The notes under the pieces are model-generated. The model was not told the DNA's origin and did not search any database. It saw only the letters and a program-made list of their open reading frames with translations. Shown here piece after piece: positions 36,328 through 45,630 of a DNA stretch of 64,000 nucleotides (its first letter is position 1; each line of letters opens with the position of its first letter). This DNA comes from Bacteroidales bacterium. Its GTDB lineage: Bacteria; Bacteroidota; Bacteroidia; Bacteroidales; GCA-2748055. Where the stretch lies: positions 41,800-105,799 of the forward strand of contig JARGFP010000014.1 in the NCBI GenBank assembly GCA_029210585.1. The letters are read 5' to 3'. Made by a program: the position numbers and the translations under genes.

Positions 36328-39300
36328 TCAGTTGAGAATCGGAATCTTTCTTATAAACAGGGAACGGTGTTCATCTTCAATCCTGAGAAAAAATATTCCG
36401 GACTGCACATAAGGGAGCTGCCATCTTACTTCCGAAGCATTAAAGCGCTGGTTTACAACCTGTACACCTGAGACGGAATACAACCCTATATTTTTGATCG
36501 CCTCATCATGCCTTACCAGCAATTCGTTTGTCGTTACATCAAAATACAAATGAATATCCTTAGCAAGGTCAGCAACAAATTTGTCTGATCCGTTAGTATT
36601 TGTGGTTGTATCCACGGGTGGTTCACCTTCGTTCTGGTAATCTGCTAAATGTGCTACAAGTGAATGCAGGTATACTTCCAGGTTCGGGTAGAAGCTATCG
36701 ACTGTTTTCAACTGGGCATCCCCGCTGTTATCAGGGTTTAACCCATTTTCCTCCTCCCATGTATCAGGAATCCCGTCGCGATCTGTATCAATCGGCGCGG
36801 GTGCGGGCACCAACTCAGGCCAGCCCCCCACAGCATCCTGCGTATCGACAATACCATCTGTGCTTCCGTTTCCACCATCCAAATAGGTTGCCGTTCCGGT
36901 AGCTACTTCATGTACTATCCGCTTGTCGACCGTATCCCTTGCCAGGCTCGCCCCGGCGTAGCGCAGCACCCTTTCGTATGCCTCCTCTGCGGTGTGGGTA
37001 TATACCTCCCCCGGATCCAGTGCTGCTTCCAGTTGCATATTCTCTTTATCGGTCTCGGTTACGGTGTATTTCGCATTGAACTGGTTATACACGCCGTAGG
37101 TCCAGTTATCTTCTGTGGCTCTTGTGGAAGCAGAAAGCACATTGCCATCGATATAGAATTTTCCCCAGATATCTGTGATTGCGTAGCCATCTTCCAACAG
37201 TTTATCTATGGAAATGATGCGCTCTGTTTTGGTTGTTGCCGGGCCTGGTTTATAATAGCAATTGACGATATTGACATTCATTGCTTCCCCGCCATAGGCA
37301 CTGTTCCCTTTCCAGTTGTAGATTACATTGTTTCGCAGGTCCACCAGGTCGGTCAGTGCAAAAACATCCCCTTTTGCCTCTCCAAGTCTCGGATTCCGGC
37401 TGTCGTGATGCGCCAGCAGGTTATGGTGAAAAGAAGCCCTTCTGCCACCCCATATCCCACCGTAGCCGTGGGATCCTTTGTCGTGCACGGAGTTCCTGAG
37501 ACTCTCTGATATAATGCTCCACTGAAGGGTAAAATCCACATTGTGGTAAAATGAGACACATTCATCTGTTGACCAGCTCATTGAGCAATGGTCCACAATA
37601 ATATTCCTGTGAAACCTCCCCCCAAGTGCATCACCTTCCTGTTGGGCGGCATCCCCCATCCTGAAACGCATGAACCGTATAATCACATTATCTGCATCAA
37701 CAACTACAGGATAATCACGGAGTGTGATGCCGTCTCCAGGAGTTGTCTGCCCGGCAATGGTAATATTGCCATTTGAAATGTTCAGCCTGGATTTTAATTG
37801 AATCGTGCCCGATACATTGAACAGCACGGTTCTTGCACCCACCTGGTTGATGGCATATCGCAGCGAACCCGGATTGTTATGATCTTCAAGGGTTGTAACA
37901 TAGTATACTTCTCCGCCCCTGCCGCCTGTGACATATTTGCCATGTCCTTCGGCTCCGGGGAAAGCAGGCGGCTGATCAACTGGTATCGTCCCACCTCCCG
38001 AATCTCCAACAATGATTTTGCCGCTCCCTTCGAACAGGTCCGGATGCGTGGTTGCCGAATATACCCCAGAATCCACAGGTGTTCCGTTCAGGATCAGCTT
38101 CCTGATTTCTACATCTGTATTCAGGATGGCCTTCGCAGATTCATTCAGTGTGAGCAAGAGAGAATCTCCTGCTGCCTTCGGATGACTGAATATTACCCTG
38201 TTGTCAACTCCGGCTTTTATATGTCCCTTCCCGAATGCATTTTCTGCTTTTCCTTCAATGATTGAGATATAACCCTCTGTTGAAGGATACTTGGAGGTGT
38301 ATTGCGTCACGTCCCATGTACCGGCAAAACTACTATTGTCGCCCGTAAGCAACAGGGTGCCCGTATTGGGCTCGCCTTTGCCGTTGTTCAGGGCAGTTAC
38401 ACGGCTGGAGCCGCTGATTGGACCTGCAATGGTCATGGTACTTCCGGAAATATTTCCGCTCTCCATGACCATGGTCACATTTCCCTGGATTACGGCAAGC
38501 GCATTGATGTACATTCCCGATCCACTCGTGTTGTAGCGAAAAGTTGTTCCCTCATGCATGAAGATGGTACCCTTGCAAGTGTGGTTCTTACCTGGTTCTC
38601 CCCGCAATCGCAGGGCGCCACCGTTTTGAAGTACAATATCGGCAGTAAAAGGGGTTGAGGTAGTCTCCATTTCCTCCTCGCAAATCACGGTTTCTCCGGA
38701 CCCAGGCAATAAAGCCGGCGTATAGTTTTCAGGCACATCCCAGTTTCCATTCGCCCCGCGGTGAAAAATGAAGGTATCAGGACGTCCGATAATCACCCTG
38801 CCGGATCCGTAGATCAGGTCGGGATGTGTGGAAGATGCGTATTCACCGATAGCCTGCAGTACCTCATCGATATAGAATTCACTGATGGTAATATCTCCTT
38901 CCAGGTGAAGTGCTGATCCCGTTTGCACAGCAAGAATGGCTTTGGCATACATGGCATTGTCATTCCCCACTGCAAGCGTGGCTCCTGCATCCACCCTTAC
39001 GGCGCTCCGGCCCAGGGCCCCGGAAACAGCTGCATCCAATGTGCCCTCTGCAACCCTGATATTTCCTGAAAAACCACTGTTGTCTGCATTTAATATGAGT
39101 GTTCCGGACCCGGTTTTTTGCAGCGGATGCACCCCTGTCAGGTCTGCATCCAGGGTAAGTGATCCCGAGATATCTGCGACCAAAGTATCCTTTGTCGCTA
39201 CCCGGCCACCGAGGGAAACATCCGCCGATGTTGTCAATGCTGCACGTGCCACAGAAACATACGTGGCGGTGCCGGAGCCTGTCAGATCCAGTTGTGCACG

Positions 39301-40518
39301 GTTCTTCAGTATGAGGTCGGCTGAAAATGTTCCTCCATCTGCAACAAGGGTATAAGCACCATCGGCGATCCCCATCTCACCTGCAGCCGGGATTCCTTCC
39401 GGATCCCAGTTTTGCGGGATTATCCATCCAGGCTGGTCACCCGCTCCTGTCCACGTGTAATTCTGCACGATAGGGGCTTCTGCTGTAGGATCCCAGTTAT
39501 CAGTGCCGCCCAGTACTTTTTGCACGGTATATTCCTGTGCTTCCACATCGTCCAGGGCCTTCAATCCTGCCCAGTCTGCCCTGTTGTCCATAGCAGCGCC
39601 CGCTCCGGTATTGTTGTATTCATACAGGTGCAGCTCCTCACTCGTCGCAGCATAGTCCATATTCCAGGTATCTCCCCATCCCGCAGCATGGATCATTCCT
39701 GTCATTTCACATTCCAGCCATGCAACTTTCGGGTAATTATGCCAGGGCCTTCCCAGGCGGATCGAGTCGCCGTCATCACCTCCCCGCGGACTATTCAGTG
39801 CATAGGTAATATCGCATTTACTGAATACAAATCCGTAGGGCTGATCCAATGCTGTCGATGGCGCCGTGATCCAACCACCTCCCCAGCTCCGTATCTCGCA
39901 GCCATCAAAGAACACCGTTCCAGATCCATAAATGTAATCTGTTCTGCCAACCACCAGGCATTCCCTAAAATAGCTCCTTTTGCTGTTGCTCCAGAAGTAC
40001 ATCGTATCCTGGTACCCGTAAAAATCCACACGTATAAAAACGCATTTATCCGCCCTGACCGTTACAGCCTGTGCCTGTCCAACTGGTCCGGCAGTATTCT
40101 GAATGGTCAGGTTTTCGGCCCTGAACCCATCGCCCAGGATGGTGAGCGTTGCAGACGTCCTGATGTTGTCGCCGTTCCATAGCACCGCATCTTCCGCAGG
40201 ACATTTGGAATCACCGCAATCATAGATGTGATAGCTGATCACCGTCTCCTGCCGGCTCTCCCCGATCAGGGTCACATTGATCCTGTCCGCCGGCACGATC
40301 AATTTCTCGGTGTTGTACAGACCACGCTTGATATAGATTACCGCCGTTCTGTCATCATTTGCAGGAACCGCATTGATGGCTTCCTGGATAGAGGTAAAAT
40401 CCCCGGAACCATCCAGGGCCACCACTATGTCTGCATTTACCGGGTTGTCCTGTGCAACCGCTGTCTCCATCACCATGAATACTGCCAGCAGCATAAGCAG
40501 CCTGCTCATTTTTCTCAT
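36328..40518 (-). CDS. Bifunctional pectin methylesterase (CE8) - pectate lyase (PL1) fusion with T9SS domain
   Basis: 1396 residues. Signal peptide, then a CE8 domain at about 28-345: GSGDFTSIQEAINAVP, the catalytic-region motifs DFYGYQDTMYF and GRTDYIYGSG, and LGRPWHNYPKVAW. The middle (about 350-845) holds beta-strand repeats like autotransporter-associated repeats (GSGTLILNADNSGFSGNIRV). PL1 starts near residue 852 (PGAEGHGKYVTGGRGG) and has NITIAGQTTPGDGITLRDY, IIVDHCSMSWSTDECV and GGIWGGRRASFHHNLLAHH. A Ca-binding-like segment (DTDRDGIPDTWEEENG) and a C-terminal sorting domain follow. It would demethylate and then cut homogalacturonan in one secreted protein. It is the last gene of the minus-strand pectin operon. 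Confidence 0.93.
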   Translation of the reverse strand: MRKMSRLLMLLAVFMVMETAVAQDNPVNADIVVALDGSGDFTSIQEAINAVPANDDRTAVIYIKRGLYNTEKLIVPADRINVTLIGESRQETVISYHIYDCGDSKCPAEDAVLWNGDNIRTSATLTILGDGFRAENLTIQNTAGPVGQAQAVTVRADKCVFIRVDFYGYQDTMYFWSNSKRSYFRECLVVGRTDYIYGSGTVFFDGCEIRSWGGGWITAPSTALDQPYGFVFSKCDITYALNSPRGGDDGDSIRLGRPWHNYPKVAWLECEMTGMIHAAGWGDTWNMDYAATSEELHLYEYNNTGAGAAMDNRADWAGLKALDDVEAQEYTVQKVLGGTDNWDPTAEAPIVQNYTWTGAGDQPGWIIPQNWDPEGIPAAGEMGIADGAYTLVADGGTFSADLILKNRAQLDLTGSGTATYVSVARAALTTSADVSLGGRVATKDTLVADISGSLTLDADLTGVHPLQKTGSGTLILNADNSGFSGNIRVAEGTLDAAVSGALGRSAVRVDAGATLAVGNDNAMYAKAILAVQTGSALHLEGDITISEFYIDEVLQAIGEYASSTHPDLIYGSGRVIIGRPDTFIFHRGANGNWDVPENYTPALLPGSGETVICEEEMETTSTPFTADIVLQNGGALRLRGEPGKNHTCKGTIFMHEGTTFRYNTSGSGMYINALAVIQGNVTMVMESGNISGSTMTIAGPISGSSRVTALNNGKGEPNTGTLLLTGDNSSFAGTWDVTQYTSKYPSTEGYISIIEGKAENAFGKGHIKAGVDNRVIFSHPKAAGDSLLLTLNESAKAILNTDVEIRKLILNGTPVDSGVYSATTHPDLFEGSGKIIVGDSGGGTIPVDQPPAFPGAEGHGKYVTGGRGGEVYYVTTLEDHNNPGSLRYAINQVGARTVLFNVSGTIQLKSRLNISNGNITIAGQTTPGDGITLRDYPVVVDADNVIIRFMRFRMGDAAQQEGDALGGRFHRNIIVDHCSMSWSTDECVSFYHNVDFTLQWSIISESLRNSVHDKGSHGYGGIWGGRRASFHHNLLAHHDSRNPRLGEAKGDVFALTDLVDLRNNVIYNWKGNSAYGGEAMNVNIVNCYYKPGPATTKTERIISIDKLLEDGYAITDIWGKFYIDGNVLSASTRATEDNWTYGVYNQFNAKYTVTETDKENMQLEAALDPGEVYTHTAEEAYERVLRYAGASLARDTVDKRIVHEVATGTATYLDGGNGSTDGIVDTQDAVGGWPELVPAPAPIDTDRDGIPDTWEEENGLNPDNSGDAQLKTVDSFYPNLEVYLHSLVAHLADYQNEGEPPVDTTTNTNGSDKFVADLAKDIHLYFDVTTNELLVRHDEAIKNIGLYSVSGVQVVNQRFNASEVRWQLPYVQSGIFFLRIEDEHRSLFIRKIPILN

Positions 40519-40659
40519 TTCGTCTTGTTTAGTTAGTTAATTCTTTTCGCTACGTCTGAATTGGGAATATTCAATTTCCAGATCTCCATCATAGCCGGTT
40601 TCACACTTTCTACCCTGCCATCGTGGAGTCACCAGTCGAAATATTCACATTTCTCCCGG
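40519..40659. other. Intergenic region between GH28 and CE8-PL1 genes
   Basis: 141 bp with no gene. It contains an inverted repeat AATTG-GGAATATT-CAATT around 40560-40577 and a run of TTAGTTAGTTAA. This could be a promoter region for the CE8-PL1 gene separate from the upstream operon; no consensus promoter was found. Confidence 0.4.
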
Positions 40660-42348
40660 CTAAAATGAAATCTCATCGCGTTGTACTTCCTCTCCCACAA
40701 AGACATGCGCATCAAGCTCCTGGTCAGCTCCAGGTTGAATGGAGATGTTCCTGCTTCGTGCTCCGAAGATCACAATATCAGTTGGTGTGCGGTACGCATA
40801 CCGAAGCTGATTCACATCGACTTCCGAGGAATTGATAATATTCACAGCATTCCCCTCCCCTGTCTTCAGAACGACATTCTCAATCCTTATTTTCGTTGCA
40901 TCGGAAATCAGTATCCCGTTTTCGGCTTCCAGCAACATATTACTGAGCGTAACATTCTCCAGGTTCATTTCCGGCAATCCCTGGAGGACGACCGCCTGCA
41001 TGGCTCCTTTCACGGTAATATTCTTTATATGGATGTCCTTGAATTGTGGCGTTTCTTCTGTCACCAGCTCGGGATCCGCAAATGCTTTCAAACCTCCCTC
41101 TTCGAGCATTTCCGAAACAGAGAGTCCACCGTAATACAGATTAAATGAGATCGCATTGGTTGGTATGTCTGTCATCCTGATGTCAGAGATATAAATGCCT
41201 TCCACAACGCCTCCCCTTCCGCGATTGCTCTTGAAGCGCAATCCAACATCTGTACCCATAAAGGTACATTCTGAAACATGGACATTCCTGACTCCTCCCG
41301 ACATCTCACTGCCAACGGTTACGCCACCGTGACCGTGGTACACGATATTATTTGTAATAATGATGTTCTCACTTGGAATGCCCCGCGCGCGTCCCTGCTC
41401 ATCCTTTCCTGATTTGATGCAGATCGCGTCATCACCCACATCAAAATTACAGTTGGTCACGATCACATTCTTACATGATTCAATATCAATTCCGTCACCG
41501 TTTTGTGAAAACCACGGGTTGCGAACCGTGATGTTTTTTACAATCAGGTCCTCAACAATCAGGGGATGTATGCACCAGGCGGGTGAATTCTGAAATACGG
41601 GACCATCCAGCATTACGCTTTTACTGTTCTGGATACTCACCATCACCGGGCGGAGAAAATCCCGTATTGCTTCATAATCTTCCTTTGTTTCAAGGTGCAT
41701 TGGAACATTCATATTTGCATTCTGTGCCGCCTCCAGGTATTGCTCCGAGGGATACCATTCTGTTTTCGCTTCATTCACCACACCTCCCGAAGCGACCAGC
41801 TCCTTCCATTTACTGGCCGTGAGTTTGGACCTTTTCACGTAGCGCCAGACATGTCCTGATCCGTCCCAAACCCCGCTTCCGGTAAAGGCAATATTCTCCA
41901 GGTCCTTTCCATAGATAGGCGAGATACAACGCCATGTATTCAATCCCTCGAAGGACGTTTCGACCAGTGGATAGTGGTCCTTGTTTTCAGAGAAAATGAT
42001 CAACGCACCGCTCTCCGCGTGAAGCTCCAGGTTGCTTTTCAGAATAACAGGCCCTGTAAGCCAGATACCGGCAGGTATGGTGACTTTGCCCCCTCCTTTT
42101 TTCGTCACCGCATCTATTGCATCAGCAAAAGCCTGTGTATTCAGGACCTGTCCCCCCGGAATTGCTCCAAAATCTGTAATGGAAACCGTAAAGTCGGGAA
42201 TTACAGGCTCCTTCACCATGGGCATATCGAATTCCAGTCCTTCATATACACCTGAAAGATCGTTTTCTGCTTGTTGTTGTACACAAGCGCCGCTGATCAT
42301 GATCAGAAATGCCAGTATGACTTTCGTAAGAAGATTTTTTGTATTCAT
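40660..42348 (-). CDS. GH28 family polygalacturonase (lipoprotein)
   Basis: 562 residues with a lipoprotein signal ending ISGACVQQ. The beta-helix fold of GH28 starts with DFGAIPGGQVLNTQAFADAI and GGGKVTIPAGIWLTGP. Catalytic motifs are visible in order: NGDGIDIESC (the usual N-T-D motif in its N-G-D form), GDDAICIKSGKD (two Asp), HGHGGVTVGSEMSGGV (G-H-G) and RFKSNRGRGG (R-x-K). The NGD variant is common in bacterial exo-acting members, so release of galacturonic acid from oligogalacturonide ends is the best guess. Lipid anchoring places it in the periplasm or on the outer membrane. Confidence 0.94.
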   Translation of the reverse strand: MNTKNLLTKVILAFLIMISGACVQQQAENDLSGVYEGLEFDMPMVKEPVIPDFTVSITDFGAIPGGQVLNTQAFADAIDAVTKKGGGKVTIPAGIWLTGPVILKSNLELHAESGALIIFSENKDHYPLVETSFEGLNTWRCISPIYGKDLENIAFTGSGVWDGSGHVWRYVKRSKLTASKWKELVASGGVVNEAKTEWYPSEQYLEAAQNANMNVPMHLETKEDYEAIRDFLRPVMVSIQNSKSVMLDGPVFQNSPAWCIHPLIVEDLIVKNITVRNPWFSQNGDGIDIESCKNVIVTNCNFDVGDDAICIKSGKDEQGRARGIPSENIIITNNIVYHGHGGVTVGSEMSGGVRNVHVSECTFMGTDVGLRFKSNRGRGGVVEGIYISDIRMTDIPTNAISFNLYYGGLSVSEMLEEGGLKAFADPELVTEETPQFKDIHIKNITVKGAMQAVVLQGLPEMNLENVTLSNMLLEAENGILISDATKIRIENVVLKTGEGNAVNIINSSEVDVNQLRYAYRTPTDIVIFGARSRNISIQPGADQELDAHVFVGEEVQRDEISF

Positions 42349-42453
42349 TTGTGTGTGTTTTTTTGATCACGTTTAACAGTCCTGGTCCGATGTACCCATC
42401 CCGAGCTATCTTAATATTTGTTTACATCTTCTCCCTGTCCAGATCGTATTTCA

Positions 42454-44076
42454 TTATTCAAACCTGATCCAGTCGATATCCACCGTACCGGAATCATTTG
42501 TTATTCCTTCCCTTACTGCGAAGTAACCAATTTTGGCCCCGATCCATCTCCCGGGTCTGGCATGGAATGAGTCCCCCACCTCCGTGAATCTTTTCCCATC
42601 CAGACTATAACTAAAGCTACAGATGGCTCCTTCACCTACCCGGATCCTGAAAAACACCCTGTTCTGATCGATGGGTTCAGAGAACAATACGTTTTCACTG
42701 CCTCCTGTCCTGGCATCTTTGCATCTTACAACCCGAAGGCTGTAACTACCATCAATGCATTGCAGGGAAATGTACTGGTAGTCTTCACCCATGATTACAA
42801 ACCCTGCCTCCTCTGTGGCTTTGTAGCTATTGAATGTCAGACTTGTAGTTGCTGTAAATTTCTCCGCGGGGAATTTCTGAAGCAGGAGGTTGGGCCTGTT
42901 CCATAATCCCTTCTCATTTTCCGGACGGGGGATACAATTCAGGCGTAAAAAGCCAAGGTTCCCCGACGGGAATCCATAGTAGAGGTCAGGATTCGCATGC
43001 CACTGCCATTGCAATCCCAATGCATCCCCGTCGAATTCATCACTCTCCGGGGGCGAAACAGGGGCGAAATCCGCTGCAATATCCGGCTTCCTGAATGAAA
43101 GCACCGGTTCCCCCGTTCCATCTCCATCCGCATCGGAACCGATCACCGGCCATCCGTTGACCCACTTCATCGGCTGCAGATGAACGATCCTTCCGTATGC
43201 TTCCTTGTCCTGGAAATGGATGAACCAGTGTTCTTCCCCTGAAGGTGTATCAATCCATGCCCCCTGGTGCGGACCATTGATTCCGGATGCACCCTGGGCC
43301 AGGACTACTTTTTCCTCGTATGGCCCGTATATGTCCGTTGCGCGAAGCACCAGCTGCCAGCCCCGGCTAACCCCTCCCGCAGGTGCAAAAATGTAGTAAT
43401 ATCCATCCCGTTTATAGAACTTGGGGCCCTCCACCGTGGGGTGTTCACCATGTCCGTCAAATACCATGACATCCTCCCCGGTTTGCCGGGTTCCGTCGGG
43501 GCTGAGTTCCGTGACCATTATGACACTTTTAATACCTGCCCGGCTGCCTGCAAAAGCATAGGTAAGGTATACCCTGTCATCCCCGTCCCACAGCGGAGAG
43601 GGATCGATCAGTCCTTTCCCTCCCTTCACCAAAACAGGATCGGACCATGGGCCATGCGGATCTGTGGCTTTTACCATATATATCCCGAAATCCGGATCCG
43701 GGTAATAGATATAGAATTCCTTGTTGTGATAGCGGATACAGGGGGCCCAAACCCCGTTCCCATGCTGTGGCACACTGAACACATCTTCCGGGATAAGCCT
43801 GTCGAGTGCATGCCCGATCAGTTCCCAGTGGACAAGATCCTCAGAATGCAGGACAGGCAGTCCGGGAACACAGTTAAAGGAAGAAGCGGTCATATAATAA
43901 TCCCCGCCCACCCGCACAACATCAGGATCTGAATAGTCGGCATGCAGGATGGGATTGTTATACGTGCCATCACCGTTGTCTGCTGTACGGACTTTTGCCA
44001 GGCTACTTTGTGAAAGTGCATTTAAAGGGATGAACAGCACCAGGAGCAGGAGACAAGTCTGACAGAAATATTTCAC
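42454..44076 (-). CDS. GH43 family glycoside hydrolase (arabinofuranosidase/xylosidase type)
   Basis: 540 residues with a signal peptide (LLLLVLFIPLNALSQ). The five-bladed GH43 propeller shows its catalytic Asp in NPILHADYSDPDVVR, the pKa-tuning Asp in GLIDPSPLWDGDDRVYLTY, and the general acid Glu in VEGPKFYKRDGYYYIFAP. A C-terminal beta-sandwich (about 345-540; SPPESDEFDGDALGLQWQWH) matches the GH43 accessory C2 domain. It probably removes arabinofuranose or xylose from pectic side chains; subfamily 12 would fit this layout but was not tested. It lies between PL1 and GH28 in the operon. Confidence 0.92.
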   Translation of the reverse strand: MKYFCQTCLLLLVLFIPLNALSQSSLAKVRTADNGDGTYNNPILHADYSDPDVVRVGGDYYMTASSFNCVPGLPVLHSEDLVHWELIGHALDRLIPEDVFSVPQHGNGVWAPCIRYHNKEFYIYYPDPDFGIYMVKATDPHGPWSDPVLVKGGKGLIDPSPLWDGDDRVYLTYAFAGSRAGIKSVIMVTELSPDGTRQTGEDVMVFDGHGEHPTVEGPKFYKRDGYYYIFAPAGGVSRGWQLVLRATDIYGPYEEKVVLAQGASGINGPHQGAWIDTPSGEEHWFIHFQDKEAYGRIVHLQPMKWVNGWPVIGSDADGDGTGEPVLSFRKPDIAADFAPVSPPESDEFDGDALGLQWQWHANPDLYYGFPSGNLGFLRLNCIPRPENEKGLWNRPNLLLQKFPAEKFTATTSLTFNSYKATEEAGFVIMGEDYQYISLQCIDGSYSLRVVRCKDARTGGSENVLFSEPIDQNRVFFRIRVGEGAICSFSYSLDGKRFTEVGDSFHARPGRWIGAKIGYFAVREGITNDSGTVDIDWIRFE

Positions 44077-44115
44077 AAGTATCGGCTTTTAATTAAAGTT
44101 TTGTTATTTAATGCG

Positions 44116-45546
44116 TTACAATTTGCATTTTTTCTCAATGTGCGATTTCCGTTCACTATTTATTCCCGGATACAATCCCTTCACCAGGTCATTGATATAC
44201 ACTTCGATGTTGGTGTACTGCGCATCCAGGGTATATGCATTATCGTCACGGACCAGTGGATCCAGGTCATGTTTCTTTTCCCAGGAATCGGGCATGCCAT
44301 CCCTGTCAGAATCAGCGGGTGGCGGTGTAGATGCCAGGTCGGGCCATCCGCCAACATCAGCCGGGGAATCAATGATCCCGTTGTTCCCTCCCTCGTAGCT
44401 TGTACCATAAGATTCCCGGCCGGTTCTTACTTCATTGATGATCCGGTGATCAACAGCATCCCATACCTTATTTGCACCGGCAAACTGAAGTACATCCTGA
44501 CAAGCTGAACAGGCATCGCTTGTTGGTATTTCCATATGCTCAACGGGCGCATCCAGCCTGGCGCGTTGTTTAGCCTGTTCATCCACTCCCTTTCCCTGTA
44601 CACCCTTCTTCCAGTTGTTTTCAGAAATGCCGGGATTGCCCTCCAGGAAATTTCCCTCGATGAAGAATTTACCACTATACAGTGTGTCTTTATTGATCGA
44701 CGGATTATAAAATACCTGTGTAAGATCCAGGATCCTGTCCTTCACCTTATCCCTGGTGGCGGGTCCCGGTTTAAAATAGTTGTTGACCAGGTTATAATTC
44801 CCTGCTTCGCCACCGTAAATACTGTTATAACCCCAGTTATAAATAAGGTTGTTTCGAAAGTCCACTATCTCCTGGTCAAGACCACCCTCATAGCGCGCAC
44901 CATTCAGCCGGGGATTCCTGCTGGTATGATCGGAGAGCAGGTTGTGATGGAAAGAAGCGTTGTATCCTCCCCAGATGCCGCCGTACCCATGTGTACCTTT
45001 ATGATGGATGGAGAGGTAGAGGCTCTCACTTACGATGCACCATTGCATGGTAAAATTCGTATTGTCGTAAAAAGATGCCACCTCATCATTGGCCCAGCTG
45101 AAGCTGCAATGGTCGATGATCACGTTGTTGTTGCGGATTCCTGAAATGGCATCATTTTCTTCGTCCTCCTGCGCGCCGGGGCGAACCCGGATATACCGGA
45201 TAATCACATTGTCGGCGTCGACCCGTACTCCGTAATTTTTCAGGCAGATCCCGGCACCGGGCGCAGTCTGGCCCGCGATGGTGAGGTCCCCGTTCTTAAT
45301 ATGGATGGTTTTCTCCAGTTCGATGGTTCCTGAAACACGGAATACGATAGTTCTCGGACCTTCTGCCTCGATGGCATCCCTGAAGCTCCCGTCCCCTTTA
45401 TTGTTCAGGTTTTCGACAAAAAGGACCCTGCCGCCCCTTCCACCGGTACAGTATTTCCCTCCTCCTTCCGCACCGGGAAATGCCCGTACCTGGGGGTGCA
45501 AATGTATGCAGGTAAATAACAGAATAATTGTGATAAAATATCTCAT
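44116..45546 (-). CDS. PL1-type pectate lyase
   Basis: 476 residues from the ATG at 45546 (MRYFITIILLFTCIHLHPQV), with AAAGGAA about 8 bases upstream, so it is preferred over the ATG at 45570. The lyase starts immediately (FPGAEGGGKYCTGGRGG), with LTIAGQTAPGAGICLKNYGV, VIIDHCSFSWANDEVASFYD, the pair HHKGTHGYGGIWGG and NASFHHNLLSDHTSRNPRLN. A D-rich Ca-binding-like motif (DSDRDGMPDSWEKKHD) lies near the C-terminus. No sorting domain is present, unlike the other two PL1 proteins. It cuts homogalacturonan by beta-elimination; the lack of a sorting domain suggests the periplasm. A perfect hairpin lies just upstream. Confidence 0.94.
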   Translation of the reverse strand: MRYFITIILLFTCIHLHPQVRAFPGAEGGGKYCTGGRGGRVLFVENLNNKGDGSFRDAIEAEGPRTIVFRVSGTIELEKTIHIKNGDLTIAGQTAPGAGICLKNYGVRVDADNVIIRYIRVRPGAQEDEENDAISGIRNNNVIIDHCSFSWANDEVASFYDNTNFTMQWCIVSESLYLSIHHKGTHGYGGIWGGYNASFHHNLLSDHTSRNPRLNGARYEGGLDQEIVDFRNNLIYNWGYNSIYGGEAGNYNLVNNYFKPGPATRDKVKDRILDLTQVFYNPSINKDTLYSGKFFIEGNFLEGNPGISENNWKKGVQGKGVDEQAKQRARLDAPVEHMEIPTSDACSACQDVLQFAGANKVWDAVDHRIINEVRTGRESYGTSYEGGNNGIIDSPADVGGWPDLASTPPPADSDRDGMPDSWEKKHDLDPLVRDDNAYTLDAQYTNIEVYINDLVKGLYPGINSERKSHIEKKCKL

Positions 45547-45570
45547 TTGGCTGTTCCTTTCCAGATGCAT

Positions 45571-45596
45571 GTTCCGGGACGAAATCGTCCCGGAAC
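45571..45596 (-). promoter_or_regulatory. Intra-operon RNA hairpin between surface lipoprotein and PL1
   Basis: GTTCCGGGACGA (45571-45582) and TCGTCCCGGAAC (45585-45596) form a perfect 12-bp, GC-rich stem with only AA between the arms. It sits in the 84-bp gap between the surface lipoprotein stop (45631) and the PL1 start (45546). No T-run follows on the transcribed strand, so it is not a standard terminator; it may protect the 3' end of the susCD-lipoprotein mRNA or attenuate the enzyme genes. Confidence 0.8.
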
Positions 45597-45630
45597 AAAT
45601 AGTAATCCAGCTTGCATATACTACTTCAGA

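Noticed and set aside
39412..40182. 256-codon plus-strand frame inside CE8-PL1
   Set aside because: Antisense to the conserved CE8 domain; cysteine- and proline-rich shadow text.
43267..43932. 221-codon plus-strand frame inside GH43
   Set aside because: Antisense to catalytic motifs of a clear GH43 gene.
45571..45596. Rho-independent terminator
   Set aside because: The stem is perfect, but no T-run follows in the transcribed direction, so it is listed as an internal hairpin.
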